Assembly (NCBI RefSeq): GCF_017873175.1 | Contig: NZ_JAGGJW010000017.1 | Coordinates: 62,001-126,000 of the forward strand | DNA length: 64,000 bases | Direction of reading: 5' to 3' | Source of the DNA: Neorhizobium petrolearium | GTDB taxonomy: Bacteria > Pseudomonadota > Alphaproteobacteria > Rhizobiales > Rhizobiaceae | Shown: positions 50,808 through 59,732 of the stretch, in pieces | Layout: every line of letters begins with the position of its first letter | Numbering within the stretch: position 1 is the stretch's first letter | Translations under genes and position numbers: made by a program | The notes under the pieces: generated by a model | What the model saw: the letters and a program-made list of their open reading frames with translations, nothing else | What the model was told of the DNA's origin: nothing | Database searches by the model: none

Positions 50808-52242
50808 CAAGCCGCTGGTGATCGTCGCCAAAAGCGGCTCCAAGCGGTGGATTTCTGCCGCCGACACCGCGGCTCTGAAACTTGGTCTGCATGTCGGCAT
50901 GCCGGCAGCCAAGGCGCAGGCGCTGGTCCAGGGTCTGATGATCTTCGATGCAGATCCGCATGCCGATGGTGAGACTTTGGAACGCCTGTCGCTCTGGGCG
51001 CTGACGCAATATTCGCCGGTCGTCGCCATGGACCCGCCGGACGGGATCGTCATGGACACGGAGGGCGCCGATCATCTGCAGGGCGGCGAGGAACGGATGC
51101 TGTTCGGTCTCGTCAATCGCTTCCGTGCCAAGGGACTGGCCGCCCGCGCAGCGATTGCAGATACTTGGGGCGCCGCGCATGCGCTGGCGCGGGCGACCCG
51201 TCGCGAGACAATCATCGTGCCTCCCGGAAAGATCGCCGAGGCTGTGGAGCGCTTGCCGGTTTCATCCCTGCGCCTGCCCGCGGAAATCGTCGCCAGCCTG
51301 CGCACCCTGGGCTTCGCCACTGTCGGCGAGCTGGCCGCCACGCCGCGCGCGCCGCTGGTGCTGCGCTTTGGCCCGGAAATCACCCGCCGCCTCGATCAGA
51401 TGTATGGCCGTCTGGCTGAGCCGATCGATCCGATCCGGCCTGCCGAACTCGTCGAAGTCCATCGCTCCTTCGCCGAGCCGATCGGCGCCGCTGAAACCAT
51501 CGAAAAATACATCACCCGTCTGGTCCGGCTGCTTTGCCTGGAGCTTCAGAAGCGCGGGCTCGGCGTCCGGCGTGTCGATCTCATCGTCCATCGCGTCGAC
51601 AATACCATTCAGGCCCTGAGGGCAGGGACGGCAAAGCCGGTCCGTGACGCGGCTTGGCTGACGAAGCTGTTCAACGACCGCATCGAAAACATCGAACCCG
51701 GTTTCGGTATCGAGAAGCTGACGCTCGCCGCCATCATGGTCGAGCCGCTGGCGGAAAAGCAGAATGCCTCCTCGCTCATCGAGGAGGAAGTCAAGGATGT
51801 CACGCCGCTGATCGATATCCTCGGCAATCGCGGCGGCCAGCGGATCTACCGAGCCGCGCCGGTGGCAAGCGATGTGCCGGAACGCAGCGTCCGGCGGGTT
51901 GATCCTACAGCCGAAGAGAAGGGAGAGACCTGGCCGTCGCAATGGCAGCGGCCGCCGCGACTGCTCGCCCGGCCGCAGCTGATCGAGGTGATCGCATTGC
52001 TGCCGGACCATCCGCCGGTCTCGATCACCTGGCGGGGCAGGCGTCACCGGGTGGCGCGCGCTGACGGGCCGGAGCGGATCTTTGGAGAATGGTGGCTGAG
52101 ACGATCGGAGTTTCGGGCGGTCAGGGACTATTTCATCGTTGAAAGCGAGAGCGGTGAGCGCTTCTGGATCTTTCGTTTGGGCGACGGCGTCGATGCCGGA
52201 ACCGGGTCGCACAAGTGGTACCTACATGGGCTTTTCGCATGA
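50728..52242 (+). CDS. imuB: ImuB, inactive Y-family polymerase homologue
   Basis: 504 residues. A Y-family fold is visible (VVSVFLPTLPTDRV N-terminus, SAADTAALKLGLHVGMPAAKAQALV, then GFATVGELAATPRAPLVLRFG fingers/thumb). The catalytic acidic residues of DinB are replaced, as in all ImuB proteins. It links DnaE2 to the beta clamp. GTG at 50719 is in frame, but ATG at 50728 gives the usual MARVVSVFLP start. The stop overlaps the dnaE2 start (ATGA). Confidence 0.9.
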   Translation: MARVVSVFLPTLPTDRVRRADPSLPADKPLVIVAKSGSKRWISAADTAALKLGLHVGMPAAKAQALVQGLMIFDADPHADGETLERLSLWALTQYSPVVAMDPPDGIVMDTEGADHLQGGEERMLFGLVNRFRAKGLAARAAIADTWGAAHALARATRRETIIVPPGKIAEAVERLPVSSLRLPAEIVASLRTLGFATVGELAATPRAPLVLRFGPEITRRLDQMYGRLAEPIDPIRPAELVEVHRSFAEPIGAAETIEKYITRLVRLLCLELQKRGLGVRRVDLIVHRVDNTIQALRAGTAKPVRDAAWLTKLFNDRIENIEPGFGIEKLTLAAIMVEPLAEKQNASSLIEEEVKDVTPLIDILGNRGGQRIYRAAPVASDVPERSVRRVDPTAEEKGETWPSQWQRPPRLLARPQLIEVIALLPDHPPVSITWRGRRHRVARADGPERIFGEWWLRRSEFRAVRDYFIVESESGERFWIFRLGDGVDAGTGSHKWYLHGLFA

Positions 52243-55200
52243 GATACGCGGAGTTGCAGGTCACGACGCATTTTTCGTTTCTCCGGGGCGCCTCGTCGGC
52301 CGAGGAACTGTTCGCCACCGCCAAGCTCATGGGCATCGAAGCGCTCGGCATCGTCGATCGCAACAGCCTGGCCGGGATCGTCCGGGCGCTGGAAGCGTCA
52401 CGGGCGACAGGCCTGAGGCTGGTCGTCGGCTGCCGGCTCGATCTGGCGGACGGCATGTCGATCCTGGTCTACCCGACCGACCGCGCCGCCTATTCGCGTT
52501 TGACGCGGTTGCTGACTTTGGGAAAGGGCAGGGGCGGCAAAGCGAACTGCATCCTGCATCTCGACGATGTCGCCCATTATGCCGAGGGCCTGATCGGCAT
52601 CCTCGTGCCGGACATGCCGGACGAGACCTGCGCCATGCAGCTCAGGAAGATGGCAGAGATTTTTGGGGATCGCGCCTATCTGTCGCTGAGCCTGCGCCGG
52701 CGGCCGAACGACCAACTGCGGCTTCACACGCTTTCCAACATGGCGGCGCGCTACCGGGTCAGGACAGTCGTTACGAATGACGTGCTGTTCCATGAGCCGC
52801 CGCGCCGGCAGCTTCAGGATATCGTCACCTGTGTTCGCGAGAAGACGACCATCGATTCCGTCGGCTTCGATCGCGAACGTTTCGCCGATCGCCATCTGAA
52901 GCCGCCGGAGGAGATGGCCCGCCTCTTCCCCCGCTATCCCGAGGCATTGGCGCGCACGATGGAGATCGTAAGGCGCTGTACGTTTTCGCTCGAGGAACTG
53001 GTCTACCAGTATCCCGAGGAAGCCCTGATCCCCGGCATGACGGCGCAGCAGTCACTGGAGCATTATACCTGGGAGGGTGTGAAGACCCGCTATCCGGAAG
53101 GCCTGCCGGCCCATGTCGAACAGACCATCCGCCATGAGCTCTGCCTGATCGAGACGATGAAATACGCCCCCTATTTCCTGACCGTCTTCTCGATCGTCCG
53201 ATACGCCCGCTCCCAGAACATTCTCTGCCAGGGCCGCGGTTCTGCCGCCAATTCCGCCGTTTGCTACGTCCTCGGCATCACCTCCATCGATCCGGAAACC
53301 AACGACCTGCTGTTCGAACGGTTCGTCAGTCAGGAGCGCGACGAGCCGCCGGATATCGATGTGGATTTTGAACACGAACGGCGCGAGGAGGTCATCCAGT
53401 GGATCTACAAGACCTACGGCCATGACAAGGCGGCTCTCTGCTCGACCGTCACCCGCTATCGCACCAAGGGTGCGATCCGCGACGTCGGCAAGGCCTTCGG
53501 CTTGTCGGAGGACCTGATCAAGGCGCTGTCCTCCGGCGTCTGGTCCTGGTCGGAAGAGGTCGGCGAAAAGCAGGTCCGCGACCTCGGGCTCAACCCGGAG
53601 GATTATCGGCTGGCGCTGACGTTGCAGCTGGCGCAACAACTGATGGGCACGCCTCGGCACCTCGGCCAGCATCCTGGCGGCTTTGTCCTGACCCACGATC
53701 GATTGGACCACCTGGCGCCGATCGAGCCTGCAAGCATGCCCGACCGATACGTCATCGAATGGGACAAGGATGACGTCGAAGCCTTGAAGATGATGAAGGT
53801 CGACGTGCTGGCGCTCGGCATGCTGACCTGCATGGCGAAGGCCTTCGCGCTGCTGAAGCAGGAGAAGAATATCCCGCTCGACCTGGCGTCCATCCCTCAG
53901 GAGGATCCTGCGACCTACGCGATGATCCGCAAGGCCGATACCCTCGGTACCTTCCAGATCGAGAGCCGGGCGCAGATGGCGATGTTGCCGCGCATGAAGC
54001 CCGAGACATTTTACGATCTCGTCATCCAGGTGGCGATCGTCCGGCCAGGGCCGATCCAGGGCGACATGGTCCACCCGTATCTGCGCCGACGCGAGGGCAG
54101 GGAGCCTGTCGACTATCCGACGCCGGAGCTGGAGGCGGTTTTGAGCAAGACGCTCGGTGTGCCCTTGTTCCAGGAGAGCGCCATGAAGGTGGCGATGGTC
54201 TGCGCCGGATTTTCGGCCGGAGAGGCCGATCAGCTGCGCCGGGCGATGGCGACGTTCAAGTTTACGGGCGGAGTGAGCCGGTTCAAGGACAAGCTCGTGT
54301 CCGGCATGATCCGCAATGGTTATTCGCCGGAATTCGCCGAGCGGACGTTTGGCCAACTGGAGGGTTTCGGGTCCTATGGTTTTCCCGAAAGCCACGCCGC
54401 CTCTTTCGCGCTGATTGCCTATGCTTCGAACTATGTGAAGTGCCATTATCCGGACGTGTTCTGCGCCGCACTTTTGAATGCGCAGCCGATGGGGTTCTAC
54501 ATGCCGGCGCAGATCGTCGCCGATGCCAAAAAGCATGGTGTCGAGGTCCGGCCGGTCTGCACCAACCGGTCCCGGTGGGACTGCACGCTGGAGCCGATCG
54601 GCCGTACCGGCAAGCATGCAGTCCGGCTCGGAATGCGGCTTGTGAAAGGTCTTCCGGTCGCCGATGCTGCCCGTATTGTTGCCGCACGGACCGATGAGCC
54701 GTTCGTTTCCATCGACGACATGTGGCGCCGCTGCGGTGTGCCGACCGCCTCGCTCGTCAAGATGGCAGAGGCGGATACCTTCCGCTCTTCCCTCGGCCTT
54801 GAACGGCGCGATGCGCTCTGGGCGATCGAAGCGCTGCGCGACGAGCCGCTTCCCCTGTTTGCCGCGGCCGCAGAGCGGGAAGCGCGCGCGATCGCCGAGC
54901 AGCAGGAGCCGGATGTAATACTCCGGCAGATGACCGAAGGGCACAATGTCGTGGAGGACTACAGCCACACCGGGCTGACCCTGCGTCATCACCCATTGAG
55001 TTTCCTGCGCCAGGATCTGGCCTGCAAGAGGATCGTGACCTGCTCGGAAGCGATGACGGCACGAGACGGCCAATGGCTGATGGCGGCCGGCCTGGTGCTG
55101 GTGCGGCAGATGCCGGGGTCAGCCAAGGGCGTCGTGTTCGTGACGATCGAGGACGAAACCGGCGTGGCGAATGTCGTGGTCTGGCCGAAACTCTTCGAGC

Positions 55201-55502
55201 GCTCACGCCGGATTCTGCTCGGATCCAGCATGCTGGCGATCAACAGCAGGATCCAGCGGGAAGGGGAGGTCGTCCACCTGGTCGCCCAGCAGCTGTTCGA
55301 TCTCTCTGCGGATCTCTCCAGTCTGACGGAACGCGACGGCAACTTTCGGCCGCCGACGGGGCGCGGGGACGAATTTGTTCACGGCGCCCCGGGGATGCCC
55401 GATCCGCGTGGAAAACCTCCGGCATCCGTTCGCGCGAAGGACATTTTCGAGCCCGACCGGCACATCGACACATTGAAGATCAAGAGCCGGAATTTTCAAT
55501 GA
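52239..55502 (+). CDS. dnaE2: Error-prone DNA polymerase DnaE2 (ImuC)
   Basis: 1087 residues, normal length. PHP domain at the N-terminus (YAELQVTTHFSFLRGASSAEELF), C-family polymerase palm with the catalytic PDIDVDFEHERR, and a C-terminal OB-fold (WLMAAGLVLVRQMPGSAKGVVFVTIEDETG). The open frame begins at 52215, but ATG at 52239 overlaps the imuB stop. It performs SOS-induced mutagenic bypass with ImuA/ImuB, with expression from the LexA box at 49990. Confidence 0.95.
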   Translation: MRYAELQVTTHFSFLRGASSAEELFATAKLMGIEALGIVDRNSLAGIVRALEASRATGLRLVVGCRLDLADGMSILVYPTDRAAYSRLTRLLTLGKGRGGKANCILHLDDVAHYAEGLIGILVPDMPDETCAMQLRKMAEIFGDRAYLSLSLRRRPNDQLRLHTLSNMAARYRVRTVVTNDVLFHEPPRRQLQDIVTCVREKTTIDSVGFDRERFADRHLKPPEEMARLFPRYPEALARTMEIVRRCTFSLEELVYQYPEEALIPGMTAQQSLEHYTWEGVKTRYPEGLPAHVEQTIRHELCLIETMKYAPYFLTVFSIVRYARSQNILCQGRGSAANSAVCYVLGITSIDPETNDLLFERFVSQERDEPPDIDVDFEHERREEVIQWIYKTYGHDKAALCSTVTRYRTKGAIRDVGKAFGLSEDLIKALSSGVWSWSEEVGEKQVRDLGLNPEDYRLALTLQLAQQLMGTPRHLGQHPGGFVLTHDRLDHLAPIEPASMPDRYVIEWDKDDVEALKMMKVDVLALGMLTCMAKAFALLKQEKNIPLDLASIPQEDPATYAMIRKADTLGTFQIESRAQMAMLPRMKPETFYDLVIQVAIVRPGPIQGDMVHPYLRRREGREPVDYPTPELEAVLSKTLGVPLFQESAMKVAMVCAGFSAGEADQLRRAMATFKFTGGVSRFKDKLVSGMIRNGYSPEFAERTFGQLEGFGSYGFPESHAASFALIAYASNYVKCHYPDVFCAALLNAQPMGFYMPAQIVADAKKHGVEVRPVCTNRSRWDCTLEPIGRTGKHAVRLGMRLVKGLPVADAARIVAARTDEPFVSIDDMWRRCGVPTASLVKMAEADTFRSSLGLERRDALWAIEALRDEPLPLFAAAAEREARAIAEQQEPDVILRQMTEGHNVVEDYSHTGLTLRHHPLSFLRQDLACKRIVTCSEAMTARDGQWLMAAGLVLVRQMPGSAKGVVFVTIEDETGVANVVVWPKLFERSRRILLGSSMLAINSRIQREGEVVHLVAQQLFDLSADLSSLTERDGNFRPPTGRGDEFVHGAPGMPDPRGKPPASVRAKDIFEPDRHIDTLKIKSRNFQ

Positions 55503-55524
55503 CGGAAACGGCACTGGAGCCGGA

Positions 55525-55728
55525 TCAAAGCACGCTGACGTTCTCAGCCTTCGATTTTCCGGTCTTCCGGTCCTGGCCCAGATCGTAGCTTACCTTCTGA
55601 CCTTCCCGCAGAAGATCGCCATACTGCACGGCTGAGACATGCACGAAAACATCCGCTCCGCCGTTCTCAGGGGTGATGAACCCAAAGCCTTTGTCTGTAT
55701 TGAAAAATTTCACGGTTCCGGTCGGCAT
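55525..55728 (-). CDS. CspA-family cold-shock protein
   Basis: 67 residues, a single cold-shock domain with RNP1 KGFGFITPE and RNP2 VFVHVSAV. AGGAGC precedes the ATG. RNA chaperone; temperature regulation not shown by sequence. Convergent with dnaE2, 22 bp apart. Confidence 0.93.
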   Translation of the reverse strand: MPTGTVKFFNTDKGFGFITPENGGADVFVHVSAVQYGDLLREGQKVSYDLGQDRKTGKSKAENVSVL

Positions 55729-55796
55729 GAAAGCTCCTGATCAATGCGCGGCGACTTTCCGCGATTGGAACCTATAGCTGATTTGGCGTCCCATCA

Positions 55797-56003
55797 ATGG
55801 CTTGTATATTTGCCGCTAAACATCAATACGCACCTGATCCAGGCGCTGCTCGGCAACTGAGCAAGCTTCAGGCACTTGTCGTCCCTGACGATACCGGTGA
55901 GGTTTTTGCCGGTTTGCTGGACAGGCTTGAGCAAGCCGAATGCCGCCTCGCGACAGAACGTTCTATCTCCCGCGGCCACTCACCCAACACGGTTTCCGCC
56001 TGA
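55797..56003 (+). CDS. Possible small protein
   Basis: 68-codon frame (DPGAARQLSKLQALVVPDDTGEVFAGLLDRLEQAECRL) with amphipathic helical character. There is no clear ribosome binding site and no recognised family; a minus-strand frame covers the same bases. Recorded with low confidence. Confidence 0.25.
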   Translation: MACIFAAKHQYAPDPGAARQLSKLQALVVPDDTGEVFAGLLDRLEQAECRLATERSISRGHSPNTVSA

Positions 56004-56035
56004 GTTGCCGCTCAAACGATGCGTCGGCTTTGAAG

Positions 56036-56070
56036 GCAATAAAAAAGGCCGGGGCGAAATCGCACCGACC
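56036..56070 (-). terminator. Factor-independent terminator reading leftward
   Basis: On the minus strand GGTCGGTGCG-ATTT-CGCCCCGGCC forms a stem with two mismatches, followed by TTTTTTATT. It would end a leftward transcript from 56.1-56.4 kb, where no convincing gene is seen, so a small RNA or short gene there is possible. Confidence 0.5.
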
Positions 56071-56405
56071 TTCCTCATCATCGCTTACTCACCAGTGCCA
56101 GTACATCCGTGGTCAAAAGTCTCGAAGCGACGGCGGCGATTGCGAGCGGCGAATTCATTTCAGCGCTCATCAGCAATGCCGATGTGCTGGATATAGACAG
56201 CCAATGTGTTGAAAAGAAGTTCACAGATACCAGCACGGCTGAATGACACCGGCGGCTTCGCCGTCCGCTCTTTACGACGTGGTCCGGTTCCTGGGTCTGT
56301 TGACGTTTCCGTAAGCACTGGCCACGCCTTTGCTTGCTGTCGTTGGCCCTTTTCCCATAGGTTTCCTGCGCCATGTAGTCCCGAGGTAACCAGGCGGGGT
56401 TCGAT
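56071..56405. other. Intergenic stretch without a recognised gene
   Basis: 335 bp upstream of the diguanylate cyclase. Minus-strand frames (56160-56435 and 56078-56461) are open but unconvincing. A leftward terminator at the left edge hints at an unannotated transcript. Confidence 0.35.
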
Positions 56406-57299
56406 ATGGACGAGATCGTCAAACAGCTTCTCCACCTTTCTGCGCGCACCGAAACCCTCATTGCGATCTATGATGGCGATGACCGGCTGCGGTATGCCAA
56501 CAACGCATTCCGTTCCGCCTATTTCATCGAGCCCGATGAAACTCCTCTATGGCCGGATCTCATGCGACGGAATTTCGAGCTGGGGCGGGGGACGGCCATC
56601 CGAGCGAATTTCGAAGACTGGTTGCGATCGACGCAGTCGCGGCGCGGCAAGATCGGCTATCGGGCTTTCGAGACGGATCTGATCGACGGTCGCTGGTTCT
56701 GGATGACGGAGACGATCGAGAAGAACGGCTGGATGCTGTGCATCGCGAGCGACATTACCACCTTACGCGCCAAAGGCAGGAGCGTCCGGCAAGATCGCGA
56801 TCAGGCGATCAAGGCCTCTCAGACGGACGAACTGACCGGCGTCGCCAACCGCCGCTTCGTGATGGCACGTATCGAGGACATGCTGGTAGCCGCGCAACAT
56901 GGGAACGAAGGATGCCTGGCCGTGTTCGATATCGACAATTTCAAGTACATCAACGATCGGCTCGGCCACCACGCCGGAGATCTCGTCCTGCGCGACTTCG
57001 CTCACCGCATTCATCAAAACGTTCGCCGCACCGACTGTTTTGGGCGCGTTGGCGGAGAAGAGTTCATTCTGGTGATGCCGGAAACAGGATCCGAGGAATC
57101 TATCGCCATTGTGGAGCGCATGTTGAGCGTGATCCGGTTCTCCCGCCCGCTGCCTGAATCTCCCGACTTCAGCTACACGTGCTCGGCGGGCATCGCCGTC
57201 TGCCAGCCGGAAGACAACGTTTCGGATCTTTATCGGCGCGCCGATCAGGCGCTCTATTCAGCCAAAATGAGCGGTCGGGACAGGGTACGTGCGGCCTAA
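56406..57299 (+). CDS. PAS-GGDEF diguanylate cyclase
   Basis: 297 residues, soluble. An N-terminal PAS domain (about 10-120; IAIYDGDDRLRYANNAFRSAYF) is followed by GGDEF with substrate region FDIDNFKYINDRLGHHAGD and active-site GRVGGEEF. No EAL domain. The GGEEF active site suggests it makes c-di-GMP in response to an intracellular signal. Single gene between the repair genes. Confidence 0.88.
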   Translation: MDEIVKQLLHLSARTETLIAIYDGDDRLRYANNAFRSAYFIEPDETPLWPDLMRRNFELGRGTAIRANFEDWLRSTQSRRGKIGYRAFETDLIDGRWFWMTETIEKNGWMLCIASDITTLRAKGRSVRQDRDQAIKASQTDELTGVANRRFVMARIEDMLVAAQHGNEGCLAVFDIDNFKYINDRLGHHAGDLVLRDFAHRIHQNVRRTDCFGRVGGEEFILVMPETGSEESIAIVERMLSVIRFSRPLPESPDFSYTCSAGIAVCQPEDNVSDLYRRADQALYSAKMSGRDRVRAA

Positions 57300-57357
57300 G
57301 GATGATCGCCGGTAGGGAAGGCCGCAATGCAGGCGAGAACAAGGACCGTCAACCGGA

Positions 57358-57948
57358 TCAGGCGACCTGCTCGACGTGCAGCGTACCCAATGCCAGTGGC
57401 TTGATCAGGGTTTTTGCCGAAATCGACGGATTGAGCCAGTCCGCCCAGGCGCTGCGGTCCAGAATGACGATCTGCCGGTCGTGATAGGGCGAAATGTCGG
57501 GACCAGGAGGCATAGTCAGCATGGTGAAGGCCTCTCCGACTTCCGGCGTCTGCCGCCAGATGCCGGCGATGCAGAAGATCGGTTCATCCTTCTTGGTGAA
57601 CAGCCATTTGTCCTTGCGCTTCTTCGACTTGTCTTCGGGATCCGTAAACTCATAAAAGCCGTCGGCGACAATCAGGCATCGGTTCGACCCGAACTCACGT
57701 CCCTCCGAGCGAAAATTATAGACCGGCCGCTTGTTGGGTCCGGGCCAGCTCCAGCGCCGCTGCACCATATCAGCCTCACCAGCGGCGCCGTCAATTGTCC
57801 GGATGATCGGCGCGGTATCGGTGATCTTGATGTCCTCCCGCGCCTGGACGTTGGGCACGCCTTCCGAGAACCGGATCTTGATCTTCAGGTCGGCGAAATC
57901 CTCGGCGATCGCGGCGGCATCCACCATCAATCTATAATCATTGCACAT
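57358..57948 (-). CDS. SRAP/HMCES-family abasic-site protein (YedK-like)
   Basis: 196 residues with all catalytic features: Cys2 (MCNDYR), Asn in VYNFRSEG, Glu in DGFYEF and His in SPYHDRQIV. SRAP proteins form a covalent link to abasic sites in single-stranded DNA through Cys2. GGAGGAAAC precedes the ATG. Divergent from a second SRAP-like gene at 58200. The location between imuABC and ligD supports a repair role. Confidence 0.9.
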   Translation of the reverse strand: MCNDYRLMVDAAAIAEDFADLKIKIRFSEGVPNVQAREDIKITDTAPIIRTIDGAAGEADMVQRRWSWPGPNKRPVYNFRSEGREFGSNRCLIVADGFYEFTDPEDKSKKRKDKWLFTKKDEPIFCIAGIWRQTPEVGEAFTMLTMPPGPDISPYHDRQIVILDRSAWADWLNPSISAKTLIKPLALGTLHVEQVA

Positions 57949-58199
57949 GTTTCCTCCGTCGCGCCGCGGGTTGCTTCAGTCACGTCACGCCGCTCCAGGT
58001 GCGGCAGATGCTCGCCTTGATCTCGCTCGAACCGAACGAGCAGTTCCTCGGCCTCGTTCTTTGGCAATCGCCACCCGGCCGAGCTTGTGACGTTCGGTCT
58101 CATCGGAGCGCATCCTGCCACGCTAACAGGTCCTGGCTTACTCCTCAAACCGTGACCATGTTTGCATCTCAATCATGTTCCTGATATGTTCTTCTCGTT

Positions 58200-58706
58200 A
58201 TGGACGTGAAGCTATTCGATCCCGAAGCGTCACTTGAAGAACGCCGTCTTGTGATCAGACGTTCCGGTGACGAGATTGAGATGGTGGAATTGCCATGGGG
58301 CCTTCAGCCGTCCGAGACGAGCGGCAGCCCCTTCACGGTGGTTCGTGCCGAGGGCAGACGTTTTCCGACGCACCGATGTCTCATTCCCGCTTCCGAATTC
58401 CGGCACAGGAGCCGCGGCAAAGGCTATCGCTTCTCTCTCGCCAGCAGCGACTGGTTCTACTTCGCCGGCATCTGGCGGCCCAAGACGCGGGATTGGCCGG
58501 AAGCCTATGCGATCCTGACGATCGAATCGAACGCCGATATCGCGCCATTCCATGATCGCCAGATGGCGGTTCTGCCAAGAAAGGACCGCATGGACTGGAT
58601 TGATCTGATGCGCCGGGAAGAGGAGCTGCTGCGTCCCTTGCCTCCCGGAGCCTTCAAGATCTCGGAGGATCGCGCCGAGCCCGAGGAGGCGAGATTCGCC
58701 TTCTGA
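58200..58706 (+). CDS. SRAP-domain protein lacking the catalytic cysteine
   Basis: 168 residues that align with SRAP from its second strand on (RLVIRRSGDEIEMVELPWGLQP, RCLIPASEFRHR with the Glu, and APFHDRQMAVLP with the His). The N-terminal MCxRY...N segment, with Cys2, is missing; it starts MDVKLF. There is no strong ribosome site. Either a natural Cys-less paralogue or a 5'-truncated copy. It is head-to-head with the complete SRAP gene. Confidence 0.75.
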   Translation: MDVKLFDPEASLEERRLVIRRSGDEIEMVELPWGLQPSETSGSPFTVVRAEGRRFPTHRCLIPASEFRHRSRGKGYRFSLASSDWFYFAGIWRPKTRDWPEAYAILTIESNADIAPFHDRQMAVLPRKDRMDWIDLMRREEELLRPLPPGAFKISEDRAEPEEARFAF

Positions 58707-58814
58707 AGTGGCCGGCACGAGGGATTGCAGACTCAGTCGATGAGGTCCTTGAAGGCGTTCCGCGCCCTTACAATATCTATTTCAGGACCATTGGTGGCAC
58801 GAAAGGAGGAAGAA

Positions 58815-59126
58815 ATGCCGCTGAACGATGTTCCATGGACTCGACCAGTGACGATCCGGCTGCAATGCGGCCTGGAGCGCACCTTCATCGGCGTCTATGA
58901 CGCCCTCGACTTTCTCGAGAACGAGTGGCCGTTGCGGCACGGGGAACGCCATGACAGGGCGGTGAAGGCCTGCCAGCGCGCTCTTAACGGCATCGTCCCT
59001 GCCGTCATCGCCCGCGAAGCTTTCATGGCGGCTTGCCTGGAGGCCGGGATGCCGGCTGTCATGGCTGCCTGGAAGACGAAGCCAGAAACTCAAGCGGTTC
59101 GGACCGCTCGTATGGCGGCCGTGTGA
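58815..59126 (+). CDS. DUF982 protein
   Basis: 103 residues: WTRPVTIRLQCGLERTFIGVYDALDFLENEWPLRHGERHDRAVKACQRAL is the DUF982 core, a family found almost only in Rhizobiales. AGGAGGAAG precedes the ATG; the frame is open to 58725. Function unknown. Convergent with the next small gene; stops are directly adjacent. Confidence 0.85.
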   Translation: MPLNDVPWTRPVTIRLQCGLERTFIGVYDALDFLENEWPLRHGERHDRAVKACQRALNGIVPAVIAREAFMAACLEAGMPAVMAAWKTKPETQAVRTARMAAV

Positions 59127-59450
59127 TCAGGTACCGGCGACCCCGCCCAAGGCGGGGTCCCTCCCGGGAAACCCGTCCTGATTGCTGTGGTTGCCCATGT
59201 CAGGAACGGTCGAAATCTCACCAGCTCGTTCCTCGTCGATCGCCGTTGCTAGATGGTCTGTCGTCCGAGAGCGCTCCTGCAGCAAAGCGATATAGCGCCG
59301 GCGCATCTCCTGGATGCTGATTTCTCCCATGACCCAGAGCTCGACGATCGCCATATATTCGGGATCACCGTCGATCGGCGTTGCACGAGCGCGCGCTCGC
59401 GCGATGACGCGATCTGCGATCGACCTGCGCGTTTGTTCTGTCGTCACCAT
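59127..59450 (-). CDS. Small hypothetical protein
   Basis: 107 residues. RSIADRVIARARARATP, then DPEYMAIVELWVMGEISIQEMRRRYIALL, loosely resembling VbhA-type antitoxin helices, but no Fic partner is present. The last 10 codons cross a perfect hairpin, so the natural C-terminus may be shorter. Function unknown. Confidence 0.6.
   Translation of the reverse strand: MVTTEQTRRSIADRVIARARARATPIDGDPEYMAIVELWVMGEISIQEMRRRYIALLQERSRTTDHLATAIDEERAGEISTVPDMGNHSNQDGFPGRDPALGGVAGT
59139..59159. repeat. Perfect GACCCCGCC-CAA-GGCGGGGTC hairpin
   Basis: 9-bp stem with a 3-nt loop, located between and partly inside two convergent genes. No T-run. Could serve as a bidirectional 3'-end structure for both. Confidence 0.55.
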
Positions 59451-59614
59451 TCCCTCCGCCTCTGGCGTTCATGAGTCCCGGCTGATTTAGCAATCCCTTG
59501 ACACCCGCACCACTTGAAATCGCAAGCTTCGACCACATCTAAGGCTCACTTCCCGTATCGATGGCCTGCTGCTCGACGACCTTCGTCGGCGTTCGAGGCT
59601 GTCCGGGTTTGAAG

Positions 59615-59648
59615 AAAGGGCGCTCCCCAATTGGGTTGAGCGCCCTTT
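59615..59648 (+). terminator. Terminator-like hairpin upstream of ligD
   Basis: AAAGGGCGCTC (59615-59625) pairs with GAGCGCCCTTT (59638-59648), with a CCCAATTGGG inner hairpin; CTGTTTC follows. It would insulate ligD from upstream transcription. Confidence 0.5.
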
Positions 59649-59732
59649 CTGTTTCAGACCGGCGATGTCGGGCATGGAACCGGAAGCTCCCGCGCCGCAT
59701 TCCGCTTTCTGGACTTCTTTTCGAGAACAGCG

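Noticed and set aside
53052..55073. 673-codon minus-strand frame opposite dnaE2
   Set aside because: High-GC antisense shadow; dnaE2 is complete with catalytic residues on the plus strand.
59127..59450. VbhA-Fic toxin-antitoxin pair
   Set aside because: Only a loose helical resemblance to VbhA and no Fic-domain gene in the neighbourhood.
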